Origin: Streptomyces katrae
GTDB lineage: Bacteria; Actinomycetota; Actinomycetes; Streptomycetales; Streptomycetaceae
Reading direction: 5' to 3'
DNA: 15,521 nucleotides
Assembly (NCBI RefSeq): GCF_000966975.1
Contig: NZ_JZWV01000239.1
Location: 1-15,521 of the forward strand
The position numbers and the translations under genes are program-made. Positions 1 to 7,831 of the stretch are shown piece after piece. Under the pieces are notes generated by a model, which searched no databases, was not told the DNA's origin, and worked only from the letters and a program-made list of their open reading frames with translations. Position 1 is the first letter of the stretch; each line of letters opens with the position of its first letter.

Positions 1-171
1 TCCGATGCGGTGGCCGGTGGTGGTGCCGTCCTCCAGGACGCGCATCCGTGTGGTGCCCAGGGCGATCGTCTCACCCTGGCCCGGGAGGACGACGGACACG
101 GCGGGGTGGGCGCCGGGGTGCCCCGTCGGTGATGGGCCGGTCGGGGCTTGGTCGGGCGTGTGGTCGGTCAT
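1..171 (-). CDS. Cupin-domain protein, N-terminal 57 residues (cut by window edge)
   Basis: The minus-strand frame opens with ATG at 171 and stays open to base 1, so only the first 57 codons are present. The peptide begins MTDHTPDQ, has a Pro/Gly/His-rich lead of about 24 residues, and then reads VSVVLPGQGETIALGTTRMR followed by VLEDGTTTGHRIG. From memory this resembles the opening strands of small actinobacterial cupins that often sit next to a LysR regulator. The metal-binding His motifs of the cupin barrel would lie beyond the edge and cannot be checked. Upstream of ATG there is only CAGGAC immediately adjacent, too close for a good ribosome site. It is divergent from the LysR gene across 82 bp and is its most likely target. 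Family assignment is moderate; another small beta-barrel protein is possible. Confidence 0.6.
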   Translation of the reverse strand, partial: MTDHTPDQAPTGPSPTGHPGAHPAVSVVLPGQGETIALGTTRMRVLEDGTTTGHRIG

Positions 172-207
172 GTCCTGATTGCAGCTCGGGGGTTCGTGCT
201 GCGTCCA

Positions 208-244
208 ATACCGTCTGGGGAGTCCCGATACCGTCTGGGTATCG
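208..244. promoter_or_regulatory. Tandem LysR-type operator in the divergent spacer
   Basis: Positions 226-244 read CGATAC, seven bases, then GTATCG: a perfect 6-bp inverted repeat containing the classic LysR pattern T-N11-A. The same 12-mer ATACCGTCTGGG also occurs at 208-219, exactly 20 bp (about two helical turns) upstream of the copy at 228-239, but its right arm is degenerate. A strong recognition site beside a weaker activation site on the same helix face is the standard LysR arrangement. The palindrome ends 9 bp before the LysR ATG, so the regulator probably represses itself while controlling the divergent cupin-like gene. Binding is inferred. Confidence 0.65.
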
Positions 245-253
245 TTGCCGGTC

Positions 254-1105
254 ATGGAGCTGAGAACGCTGCGCTATTTCGTCGCCGTCGCCGAGGAGCT
301 CCACTTCGGGCGGGCCGCGGCCCGGCTGCACATCAGCCAGCCGCCGCTGAGCCGGGCGGTCCAGCGGCTCGAACGGGACGTCGGGGCGGTGCTGCTGGTC
401 CGTTCGGCTTCGGGCGTGGTCCTCACGCCGGCCGGGGCGGTGCTGCTGGACGAGGCGCGCGCGCTGCTGGAGCGGGTGGAGCGGGCGCGGGTGCGGGTGG
501 CCGCCGCGGCCGGCGCCGGGACCCTCACGGTGGGGATGCTGACCGATCAGGCCGACCCGGGGGCCCACCGTCTGGCGGCGGCGTACCGGCGGCGCCATCC
601 GGGTGTGGAGGTGCGGGTCCGCGAGACCGGCCTGGCGGATCCGACGTGCGGGCTGCGGGCCGGGCTGGTCGATGTGGCCCTGACCCGCGGGCCGTTCGAG
701 CTCGGTGGCCTGACGGTGCGTGAGCTGCGCGCCGATCCGGTGGGGGCGGTGCTGCGCGCGGACGACCCGCTGGCGGGGCGGGACGCCCTGGAGCTGGCCG
801 ATCTGGCCGGCCGGCGCTGGTTCCGGTTCCCCCCGGGCACCGATCCGCTCTGGCAGGCCTACTGGAACGGCGGCGAACCCCGCGAGGGGCCCGTCGTACA
901 TGCGGTGCAGGAGTGCGTTCAGGCCGTACGGTGGAACGGGACCGTCGGCATCGCCCCGCTCGGCCACGCCCCGCCCGAGGGACTGGCCCTGGTGCCGGTC
1001 ACCGACATGGCCCCGAGCGCCGTGGTGGTGGCCTGGAAGCAGGGGGATGCGAACCCGCTGGTGAGAGCGTTCGTCCGGATCGCCGTGGCGGCCTACCGCG
1101 GTTGA
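254..1105 (+). CDS. LysR-type transcriptional regulator
   Basis: This is a 283-residue LysR-family regulator. Residues 1-60 form the winged helix-turn-helix: MELRTLRYFVAVAEELHFGR, then AAARLHISQPPLSRAVQRLE, followed by the typical LLVRSASGVVLTPAG segment. A linker helix leads to the effector-binding domain (about 88-283), which begins GTLTVGML. Length is slightly short of the usual 290-310. The ATG at 254 was chosen because the LysR signature begins exactly there; the open frame extends upstream to 179 but would run through the operator palindrome. No good Shine-Dalgarno precedes it, so a leaderless or very short leader message is possible. It ends 10 bp from the convergent lipase stop. The ligand cannot be deduced. 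Likely targets are the cupin-like gene and itself. Confidence 0.93.
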   Translation: MELRTLRYFVAVAEELHFGRAAARLHISQPPLSRAVQRLERDVGAVLLVRSASGVVLTPAGAVLLDEARALLERVERARVRVAAAAGAGTLTVGMLTDQADPGAHRLAAAYRRRHPGVEVRVRETGLADPTCGLRAGLVDVALTRGPFELGGLTVRELRADPVGAVLRADDPLAGRDALELADLAGRRWFRFPPGTDPLWQAYWNGGEPREGPVVHAVQECVQAVRWNGTVGIAPLGHAPPEGLALVPVTDMAPSAVVVAWKQGDANPLVRAFVRIAVAAYRG

Positions 1106-1115
1106 GACGGCCGGG

Positions 1116-4100
1116 CTAACGGGTGTCGGTGCGGAGCTCCTTGGCCTTGGTGCCGAGGTGGTGGCCGAGCGCGCGGTAGGCGTCGAACTGGGCGTGGTCG
1201 AACCACTGGTCGAAGGTGGCCTGGCGGGGGAAGGCCGGCTCGCGGAGGGCGTAGCTCAGCAGGTCCTCCGGCATGTCGGGGGTGAGGGTGGCCTTCACGA
1301 AGATGATCGTTCCCTTCGTGGTCCTCGGGGTGCCCGGGGAGAACTCGATCTCCTCCGGGTACTCGATCGTGCCGCGCACCACGCAGGTGGCGGAGAAGCG
1401 GGTGTTCAGGGCGGCCATCGGTGTCTCGGGCGAGAGGGGTTTCCCGCTGCCGGGTACCAGGTCCAGCAGGTTGCGGCCCTCCTCCCTGTTGAACGTGATC
1501 TTCACCCCGAGCTCCTCGTAGGCGAGCGTCACCGCCTGCGCGAGGGTGGTGGCCAGGGGCGGGGTGTCCCCGGTGGCGTCGATGACGTAGACGGTCCGGC
1601 AGCGGAGCCGCAGCATCTCGACCAGGCCGAGGTTGTCGAAGTGCCCGCCGTCGGTGCACAGCAGCAGGGGCGTGGTGTCCGGGAACCAGCCCACCAGTTC
1701 CTGGAGCTGGTACCGCAGCCGCCGTACCCGGGGCAGCCGCGGCATGATCCGGTCGGGCCCGTACTTCGCCAGTTCCGCGATGTAGAGGGGGTTCGGAACC
1801 CAGGTGCCCAGCCGAACGTTGGACAGGGCGAGCAGCCGTTCCATGAACATCGTCTGGGAGCCCATTGCCGAGGCGAAGGCCGCTCCTGACACGGCGACGG
1901 CGGACTGCACGGTCAGGTCGCGCCCGATCAGCTCCGGGGCGGTCTTCTGCAGGGTGTCGGTGCGGACCCAGCCGGTGTCGGGGCCGCCGCAGTAGTCGGA
2001 GGCGAAGGTGAAGGGCACGGCCGGGCGGCCGGGCGCGGTGCGGTTGCGCAGCGAGACGGCGGCCGAGGCGGCGAAGATGACCTGGGGGAAGCCGTCCACC
2101 CGCTCCGCGTAGGGGTGCAGCGGGGTGGGCTCGTGGTTGTAGTCGTACGGCAGGGCCCCCACCGAGCCGCCCTTGAGCACCGCGCGGCGGACGGCGAAGG
2201 CGCTCGCCAGCCGCTGGCGGTAGAAGGGGTGCAGGCTGAAGGTGGTCTGGTCGATCACGAGCGAGAGCACGACCAGGGCGATCGGGATCCCGGCCTTCCA
2301 CCAGATGCTCCACGTGCCGGCGTAGACGGCCGTCCAGGTCATGAGGGCGAGGTAGAAGAACGCGACCAGGAGCAGCACCAGCCAGCACACCAGGGCCTTC
2401 ACCCAGCCGCCGCCGACCTGGACGACGAGGGAGGGACCGCCCTTGCGGAACGGACCGGTGGCCTCGCCTCCGGGCGTCAGCTGCTTCACCGTCTTGTGCA
2501 CGACGGTGAACCAGGTTCCGACCGCGGTCGCCGCCGCGGTGAGCGCGGCCAGCACCGACAGGCCCCTGCCGTCGCCGTACACCACTCCCTGTTCGTGGGC
2601 GAGCCAGGCGAAGAACCAGATCAGCGCCGGGAGGACGATGGAGAGGACGGCGACCACCAGGGCCATCGCCACGATCGCCTTCACGATGCTGCGCATCCAG
2701 GCGGGGCGGGACTCCTTGGTCCAGGCTCCGCCGAAGGCGAAGGCCACCGACACCAGGCCGGCCAGGCCGAGCAGGGCGACGACGGGCTGCCAGGCGTTCG
2801 GGTACAGGTGGAAGGGCGGCAGGAAGGTCTCCGGCGGCCCGGGGCACACCGGGAGCGCCGGGTTCTGGCAGGTCGGTACGAACACCTTGGGCCGCGGAAC
2901 GAAGCGGTGGAGGTCGGTCAGCGGGAGCCGCGAGTAGAAGGCGTTCAGGAGCTGGCCCACCACGGTGAAGAGGAGGGCCAGCATGCCGAAGGAAACGGCC
3001 ATCCCCCGCAGCACGGCGCCGGCGGCGTGCAGCCTCTCCTTGGGGGCGTCCGCCAGGTACTTCGCGTGCCGGCGGATGTGGTCCTCCTCCGGGCTGCCCG
3101 GCGCGAACGCGTCCGCGGGCTGTGCGAGTCCGGGCCGCCGCACCGTGGGGTTCCCCTGCGCGTCCTCGAACCGGGCGTCCGTCAGGGCCAGTTGGAGGGC
3201 TCCGGCGGTGTACCCGCCCCCTGAGACCGACACCAGGTAGTCCGCCTCGAGCAGTTCCGCGCGCAGCGCCTGCAGGGCGCCGAGGGCGACCGACGCCGAC
3301 CGGATGCCGCCGCCGGAGACGCAGAAGCCGAGTTCCCCGGGCTTCCGCGAGGGCGGCTGGTACCGGCGGTTGCGCCAGTGGGCCGACGCGGTGTGCTTCG
3401 GGTCCTCGGCCAGGCGTGGCCTCGCCGGGTCGGGAGCGGTCCATTCGGAGAGGGGTTCCCAGTCGTGGGGGGCGGCGGGCGGAAGGATCAGGTCCGGCAG
3501 TTCCCCACCGGCCGCGGCGGGATGATCCGCGTACGCCACGACGGGTCGGGTGCGGTCCTTGCTCGTGGTCCTCACCATGGCGGGGGCCAGCAGGCGGCGG
3601 GAGCAGAGGGTGACGACGGTCAGGGCGGCCGCCGCCACCAGCGGAATGACGAGTGCCCATTTCAGCTGGGCGAACTGGCTCGCCCACTGCAGGTTCCGCT
3701 CCAGGTGCTGCTCCGGGCCGCCGCGCAGCACACGGGCCAGGGGCGGTAGGGGGCCGTTCGGGTCGGCCTTGATCCGGTCCAGGGCCTTCCAGAGGAAGAC
3801 GTTCTCCACGCAGTCGGCCGCCACCGCCACGGGGGTGAGGAAGAGGGCCCGCAGGGCCCACAGGCGCGTGGCCTTCCGGTAGAGGAGCAGATGGCCCAGT
3901 CCGAACGTCCCGGCGAGGGCCGCCGCGTACCCGGGGATGAACCAGCACCAGTCCAGCACCAGCCCTTCCTGGAAGAGCTCGGCTCCGCCTCCGGCCTTCA
4001 CGATGGTCCGGGCCCCGTCGGCGGTCGCCGCGAACTGCAGCAGGAGTTCCCCGTCCCCCGGCGGCCTGGCGCCGAACGGCGCAGCCGCCCCGTACCAGAG

Positions 4101-4196
4101 GACCATCGAGAGACCGACGGCGAGCGCGAACAGGCACAACCCCACCGCCCAGCCCGGAACCTCTCGCAGCTTCAGCTGCGCCTGAGCATTCGGCAT
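1116..4196 (-). CDS. Multi-pass membrane patatin/cPLA2-like phospholipase
   Basis: A 1026-residue protein combining a patatin/cPLA2-type serine hydrolase with about nine or ten membrane segments. Hydrophobic stretches lie near residues 16-36, 80-105, 112-135, 180-198, 397-420, 470-490, 505-533, 547-566 and 598-648. The hydrolase parts are split around them: FCVSGGGIRSASVALGALQA (291-310) supplies the Gly-rich oxyanion loop, SVSGGGY (323-329) the nucleophile Ser325, and CTDGGHFDNLGLVEML (847-862) the Asp849-Gly of the Ser-Asp dyad. The family cleaves acyl esters of phospholipids or lipids, so release of membrane fatty acids is the expected role. A roughly 240-residue cytosolic N-terminal and linker region precedes the lipase core. 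ATG 4196 has no clear Shine-Dalgarno, so the exact start is less certain. It lies 90 bp after the nitroreductase-like gene, with a hairpin between, and converges on the LysR gene. Substrate and regiospecificity are not predictable. Confidence 0.88.
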   Translation of the reverse strand: MPNAQAQLKLREVPGWAVGLCLFALAVGLSMVLWYGAAAPFGARPPGDGELLLQFAATADGARTIVKAGGGAELFQEGLVLDWCWFIPGYAAALAGTFGLGHLLLYRKATRLWALRALFLTPVAVAADCVENVFLWKALDRIKADPNGPLPPLARVLRGGPEQHLERNLQWASQFAQLKWALVIPLVAAAALTVVTLCSRRLLAPAMVRTTSKDRTRPVVAYADHPAAAGGELPDLILPPAAPHDWEPLSEWTAPDPARPRLAEDPKHTASAHWRNRRYQPPSRKPGELGFCVSGGGIRSASVALGALQALRAELLEADYLVSVSGGGYTAGALQLALTDARFEDAQGNPTVRRPGLAQPADAFAPGSPEEDHIRRHAKYLADAPKERLHAAGAVLRGMAVSFGMLALLFTVVGQLLNAFYSRLPLTDLHRFVPRPKVFVPTCQNPALPVCPGPPETFLPPFHLYPNAWQPVVALLGLAGLVSVAFAFGGAWTKESRPAWMRSIVKAIVAMALVVAVLSIVLPALIWFFAWLAHEQGVVYGDGRGLSVLAALTAAATAVGTWFTVVHKTVKQLTPGGEATGPFRKGGPSLVVQVGGGWVKALVCWLVLLLVAFFYLALMTWTAVYAGTWSIWWKAGIPIALVVLSLVIDQTTFSLHPFYRQRLASAFAVRRAVLKGGSVGALPYDYNHEPTPLHPYAERVDGFPQVIFAASAAVSLRNRTAPGRPAVPFTFASDYCGGPDTGWVRTDTLQKTAPELIGRDLTVQSAVAVSGAAFASAMGSQTMFMERLLALSNVRLGTWVPNPLYIAELAKYGPDRIMPRLPRVRRLRYQLQELVGWFPDTTPLLLCTDGGHFDNLGLVEMLRLRCRTVYVIDATGDTPPLATTLAQAVTLAYEELGVKITFNREEGRNLLDLVPGSGKPLSPETPMAALNTRFSATCVVRGTIEYPEEIEFSPGTPRTTKGTIIFVKATLTPDMPEDLLSYALREPAFPRQATFDQWFDHAQFDAYRALGHHLGTKAKELRTDTR

Positions 4197-4260
4197 GCAC
4201 GCAGAGTAGCTGCCCGGATGCGCTGGGTGCCGTTGCGGGCGGTGCGCGTGACGGAACAGG

Positions 4261-4287
4261 ACCCGCTCGGCCCCACCGGGGGCGGGT
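4261..4287 (-). terminator. GC hairpin at the end of the nitroreductase-like gene
   Basis: ACCCGC (4261-4266) pairs with GCGGGT (4282-4287), and inside it CCCC (4271-4274) pairs with GGGG (4278-4281) around ACC, leaving a 4-base bulge. This is about 10 bp of GC-rich stem. It touches the stop codon (4287-4289) of the upstream minus-strand gene and has no U tract, as is common in streptomycetes. It could terminate or attenuate transcription before the lipase gene, which argues against a tightly coupled three-gene operon. Confidence 0.35.
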
Positions 4288-5684
4288 CAGTGCGCGTCTG
4301 CCCCGTGCCAGTTCTGGTCGTGGGTGCGGTGGGCCCCGGTCAGTCCGTCGCGGAAGAAGCGTTCGTAGTAGCCGTTCTCGACGTGGTGGGTCTGGAGCCA
4401 CACGCCCGGCACGTGGATGGTGTCGCAGTGCGCGGGAAAGCGTCCGTGGGTCTCGTGGATGTAGGTGCAGATGTCCCGGGTGCAGGCGATGACGTCGGCG
4501 GAGTAGTCACTGGCCTGGTGGAGGTACTGGCTGCCGAAGTCCCCGCGGTAGATGCGGGCGAACAGGCCCTCGTCGGAGTAGATGCCCTTCGGTCCGAACT
4601 TGCCCGCCACGACGGCGTCGACCGCGTCGGCCATGCTGGGGTAGTTGGGCGGGCACATCGCCTTGATGAGGTACTCGCCGTCGTGGCGCAGGGCGACGGG
4701 GGCCGCGCGCAGGTTCGAGTAGCGGGGCAGCGGCACGTGCCAGCGCAGGACGTCCGCCGGTCTCCACCGCGGGACGGTCCAGTCGAAGCCGAGCATGGGG
4801 CCGTAGTCGGCGCGGAACTTCGGGTCGCCCAGCGCGATCGGCGGGGCGAGCGACGCGTGGATCCAGGCCCCCAGACCCATGGCGTCGGCGGTGAGCATGA
4901 GGTTCTGGAGCAGCAGGTCGGCCTCGATCTGTGTGCGCATGGCCCAGATGGCGCCCAGCGGCAGCTTGATGTCCTCGTTGAGGAATCCCGACTTCACCCA
5001 TTTCCGCACGCCGGCGGGGCGGTAGAGGTTCCGGTCGTCGACGATCAGCGGGCGTGCCCCCTCGGGCTGGGTCAGCAGGTACATCAGCCCGTTGATGTAC
5101 TGCCGTGTCAGGTCCACCACGGGAAGGAGGACCGTGGTGCCGGGCAGGTTCGACAGGAAGCGGTTGGAGTCGAGGTAGGCGGGGAAGTCCCGCTTGCCTT
5201 CCGGTACGTCGAGCCGGTGGTCGAGCAGCCGTACCTTCGCCTCGGCCGCGCGGGCGCACAGGGTCTCGGGGTCGAACTCCGGCGTCGAGCCGTCGGCGGG
5301 AGGGGGCAGTTTGCGCAGGAAGTAGGTTCCGGTGTCGTTGATCAGGAAGAAATGGGTGCCCTGGGCGTTGTCGGGGCTGCCCGCGGTCCTGCCCGGCATG
5401 TTGAGGTTGGGTTTGGCCATGATGGGTTTGCCGTCGCGCGGGTCGGCGAAGGGCCGGTCCGGCATGGTGAGGCCGGAGCACCCCGTCATGGCGATCAGGA
5501 CGGCCTCTTCGAGTTCGGTGAGCGGGGTCCGCGGTTCGCTGGAGGCCCAGCTCATCGACCCGGCTTCCACGGAGCTGCCCCGGCTGACGCGATGGGTGCG
5601 GCGGTGCCAGATCGAGGTGAGCAGGGGCCGGTTCATCAGGGCTTCGAACCCGGCACGGCTGAGGGTGTTCAGCGGGTCGTTCAT
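4287..5684 (-). CDS. Uncharacterised nitroreductase-like protein with His-rich C-terminus
   Basis: A 465-residue protein I do not recognise by name. The N-terminal RRTHRVSRG and the segment LLLQNLMLTADAMGLGAWIH (257-276) resemble FMN-dependent nitroreductases, where an RRSxR-like start binds flavin and a (L)xAAxxxGLG helix follows. The protein is about twice the usual nitroreductase length and the middle (90-250) and end (300-465) match nothing I know. The last 56 residues carry ten histidines, including QTHHVENGYYERFF (431-444), suggesting metal or cofactor binding. ATG 5684 was chosen over an in-frame upstream ATG at 5741 because AAGGGA lies about 9 bases before it. It follows the ThDP enzyme by 82 bp on the same strand and is probably co-transcribed, so a role in the same redox pathway is plausible. 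CDS is secure; function is weak inference. Confidence 0.85.
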   Translation of the reverse strand: MNDPLNTLSRAGFEALMNRPLLTSIWHRRTHRVSRGSSVEAGSMSWASSEPRTPLTELEEAVLIAMTGCSGLTMPDRPFADPRDGKPIMAKPNLNMPGRTAGSPDNAQGTHFFLINDTGTYFLRKLPPPADGSTPEFDPETLCARAAEAKVRLLDHRLDVPEGKRDFPAYLDSNRFLSNLPGTTVLLPVVDLTRQYINGLMYLLTQPEGARPLIVDDRNLYRPAGVRKWVKSGFLNEDIKLPLGAIWAMRTQIEADLLLQNLMLTADAMGLGAWIHASLAPPIALGDPKFRADYGPMLGFDWTVPRWRPADVLRWHVPLPRYSNLRAAPVALRHDGEYLIKAMCPPNYPSMADAVDAVVAGKFGPKGIYSDEGLFARIYRGDFGSQYLHQASDYSADVIACTRDICTYIHETHGRFPAHCDTIHVPGVWLQTHHVENGYYERFFRDGLTGAHRTHDQNWHGADAH

Positions 5685-5766
5685 ACCTCGGTCCCTTCGG
5701 GGCGCGCCTGCTGCCGGTCCCGGCCCCGGCGTCCATGGCACGCCACGCCGGTGGCCCTGGCGGGTG

Positions 5767-7476
5767 TCAGTCGCGGAGGCGGGCTTCGACCATCTCCGCG
5801 TCGAGTCCTGCGAGGACGCCGTCGGGGGACGGGCTGTAGTGGGGAACGGCCCAGCGCGTGATCCGGGCGTCGATGAGGGTGGGCCGGCCGGAGGCCAGCG
5901 CCGCGCGGAAGGCCTGTTCGAACGCGTCGAGCGTGTCGACGCGGTAGCCGTCGGCGCCGCATGCCCGCGCGTACGCGGCGAAGTCGGGGTTCTGGAACTC
6001 GACGAGCGCCGTCTCTCCGTAGGCGGTCAGCTGGAAGAGTTTGATCAGCTTGAATTCCTCGTCGTCGAAGATGATCCAGATGACGGGGATCTCGTACTGG
6101 ACGGCCGTCATCAGCTCGAATCCGGACAGCGAGTAGCACCCGTCGCCGCAGCCGACGACGACGGTCCGTTCAGGGTGCGCGAGCTTCAGGCCGATGGCGC
6201 CGTTGACGTGGCCCGCCATCGGGCCGAACGAACCGGCCTTGCGGAAGTTCTGTCCCTCCTTCAGTTCCACGTAGTAGCCGAGCCAGGCGAGGTGTGCTCC
6301 GGCGTCGGCGAGCAGGATGCCCTTCGGGGGCAGCAGCCGTCCGATCGACCGGGCCAGTGCCCCCGGATGGATCTTTCCGGTCTGGTGCACTTCGGGGCGG
6401 GACCCGTAGTCGCGACCCGTCACGTCGGGGGCGGGGACCTCGCCCACCTTCTTGTCCAGTGCCTCGTTGAGGGCCGCCACCGCCAGGCGGGCGTCCGAGT
6501 GCAGGGGGTAGTCCGGCTTGTAGGCCTTGTGGAACTCGGCCTCGGAGATGTTCACATGGACGAGCACCTTGCCCGCGAAGAGGTCTTCGCGGTAGTTGAA
6601 CGTGGCGTGCTGGTTCAGGGAATTGCCGATGCACAGCACGACATCGGCCTCCCGGAAGGCCTTCCACGCGCTGGAGTGGCCGCTGTCGGCGAAGACGCCC
6701 ACCGCCAGGGGGTGTCCCTCCGACACGATGCCCTTGCCGTCGAGCGTGGTGAGCAGGGGGATGCGGAACCGTTCGATCAGCCGTCGGACCTCCGCTCCCG
6801 CCCCGCTGCGGATCGCGCCGAAGCCGACGAGGGCCACGATCCGCTTCCGCTGTGCGAGGGCCTCGGCCAGCATCGATGCGATGTCCTCGACGCGTGCCGG
6901 ATCGGGGGTGACGGGCTGGACGTGCAGCCGGACGGGGCGGAAGTCCGTGACCTCGACGCCGCGGTGGGTGAGGTCCTCGGGGACATGGATGTGGACCGGT
7001 CCGGGCCTTCCCTCGAACGCGATGTGGACCGCTTCCTCCAGCACGTCGCAGGTGTCCGCGGCATCGGTGAGCAGGAAGGACTTCTTCGTCGTGGCCGCGA
7101 ACATGGCCCGCGAGTCGGGCGTCCTGTTCAGGCCCGAGGTCTCGTTGAGCGAGCCCCATCCCTGCCACGCTCTCGACGCGTACCCCGACACGGCCAGCAC
7201 CGGGTAGGAGTCGGACATCGCCACGGCCAGACCGGAGAACAGGTTGAAGGCTCCCGGGCCGGCCGTCGCGAAGCAGAAGCCCAGTTCGTTGGTGTACATC
7301 GCGTATCCGCAGGCCATGAAGGAGGCGGCCTGCTCGTGCCGGGTGATGACCGGCCGGATCTGCCGTGAATGCTTGAGCGCCAGCATCAGGCCGGCGGCGT
7401 TCTCCCCGGCGCCGCCGAACGCGGCCCGTACCCCGAGTCCCTCCAGCCCCTTGACCAGGGCTTCGTACACTCTCAT
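5767..7476 (-). CDS. ThDP-dependent enzyme, acetolactate synthase/decarboxylase fold
   Basis: A 569-residue enzyme with the three-domain ThDP architecture: pyrimidine-binding domain (1-175) with the activating Glu48 in TRHEQAASFMACGYAM and the loop FGGAGENAAGLML; a central domain (190-345); and a pyrophosphate-binding domain (365-545) with GDGCYSLSGFELMTAVQYE starting at Gly444. Members ligate or cleave 2-oxo or 2-hydroxy acids next to the carbonyl. The metal-binding motif is unusual: the usual Asn-Asn or Asn-Asp after the GDG run reads FDDEEFKLIK, with Asp471-Asp472. The tail DARITRWAVPHYSPSPDGV is typical of oxidase/synthase-like members. ATG 7476 is preferred over an in-frame GTG at 7503 because GAGGGAAGGG precedes it directly. 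It heads the leftward gene set, divergent from the dioxygenase gene. Acetolactate synthase, a 2-oxoacid decarboxylase or a 2-hydroxyacyl lyase are all possible; the substrate is unknown. Confidence 0.9.
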   Translation of the reverse strand: MRVYEALVKGLEGLGVRAAFGGAGENAAGLMLALKHSRQIRPVITRHEQAASFMACGYAMYTNELGFCFATAGPGAFNLFSGLAVAMSDSYPVLAVSGYASRAWQGWGSLNETSGLNRTPDSRAMFAATTKKSFLLTDAADTCDVLEEAVHIAFEGRPGPVHIHVPEDLTHRGVEVTDFRPVRLHVQPVTPDPARVEDIASMLAEALAQRKRIVALVGFGAIRSGAGAEVRRLIERFRIPLLTTLDGKGIVSEGHPLAVGVFADSGHSSAWKAFREADVVLCIGNSLNQHATFNYREDLFAGKVLVHVNISEAEFHKAYKPDYPLHSDARLAVAALNEALDKKVGEVPAPDVTGRDYGSRPEVHQTGKIHPGALARSIGRLLPPKGILLADAGAHLAWLGYYVELKEGQNFRKAGSFGPMAGHVNGAIGLKLAHPERTVVVGCGDGCYSLSGFELMTAVQYEIPVIWIIFDDEEFKLIKLFQLTAYGETALVEFQNPDFAAYARACGADGYRVDTLDAFEQAFRAALASGRPTLIDARITRWAVPHYSPSPDGVLAGLDAEMVEARLRD

Positions 7477-7520
7477 GGCCCTTCCCTCGGCTCGCTCGTT
7501 CACGCCCCCTCACGCATGCA

Positions 7521-7530
7521 CGAATATTCG
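7521..7530. promoter_or_regulatory. AT-rich palindrome, candidate operator
   Basis: CGAATATTCG is a perfect 10-bp palindrome followed by AATTC, an unusually AT-rich patch in this very GC-rich sequence. It lies 45-54 bp upstream of the ThDP ATG, where a promoter core or repressor site is expected. Function is inferred from position and symmetry only. Confidence 0.35.
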
Positions 7531-7633
7531 AATTCCCTGCCGCTGGTCGGATTCCGCAATCCAGCTTGCCATGGGGTGGTGCATCCCGCTTCCGCACGGG
7601 GAGTTCCCCTGCCGGTGGCCGCCCGGGGCTGCG

Positions 7634-7651
7634 GGGCCCGGGCTCGGGCCC
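7634..7651. repeat. GC inverted repeat in the divergent spacer
   Basis: GGGCCCG (7634-7640) and CGGGCCC (7645-7651) form a perfect 7-bp stem around GGCT. It sits midway between the divergent genes, has no U tract on either side, and is not adjacent to a stop codon. It could be a leader hairpin, an insulator between the promoters, or chance in GC-rich DNA. Confidence 0.35.
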
Positions 7652-7831
7652 GGTGCCACCCGTCTGCGCCGTTCCGCGCGCCGCCGCCGCATCGGTGCGT
7701 CAGGGTTGCCGTGTGTAACGGAGGTGCCCGCAGGCTCGGTCTGCAGTCGCGGGCAGCCGCGCAGCGCCGCCCCGGTACGGCCCCCAGCTTCGCTTCCGGC
7801 CGACGGGCGACGCCTTGGCGAAGAGGCACAC

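Larger units (their letters stand above)
7477..7831. promoter_or_regulatory. Divergent promoter region between ThDP and dioxygenase genes
   Basis: This 355-bp spacer must contain both divergent promoters. No protein-coding signal was recognised, although frames are open across it. It holds an AT-rich perfect palindrome at 7521-7530 and a GC hairpin at 7634-7651. On the minus strand TTGCGG (7554-7559), 18 bases and GAATTC (7530-7535) form a weak sigma-70-like pair for the ThDP gene. AGAGG at 7822-7826 is the ribosome site for the rightward gene. No confident promoter could be placed for the rightward gene. Confidence 0.5.

Noticed and set aside
1093..4401. Minus-strand frame of about 1100 codons overlapping the lipase in another phase
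   Set aside because: It is Arg/Pro/Gly-rich with no motifs, whereas the overlapping frame 1116-4196 has a clear lipase signature and membrane helices.
5685..5741. Upstream in-frame ATG at 5741 for the nitroreductase-like gene
   Set aside because: The added 19 residues are Pro/Gly/Arg-rich, no ribosome site precedes it, and ATG 5684 has AAGGGA in position.
5742..5755. GCCAC-GCCG-GTGGC hairpin between the ThDP and nitroreductase-like genes
   Set aside because: A 5-bp stem is too weak in this GC context to call a terminator, and the two genes look co-transcribed.
3891..7368. Two long plus-strand open frames (3891-5861 and 5332-7368)
   Set aside because: They mirror the nitroreductase-like and ThDP genes in high-GC DNA, have low-complexity Val/Gly/Arg/Asp-rich sequence and no domain motifs.
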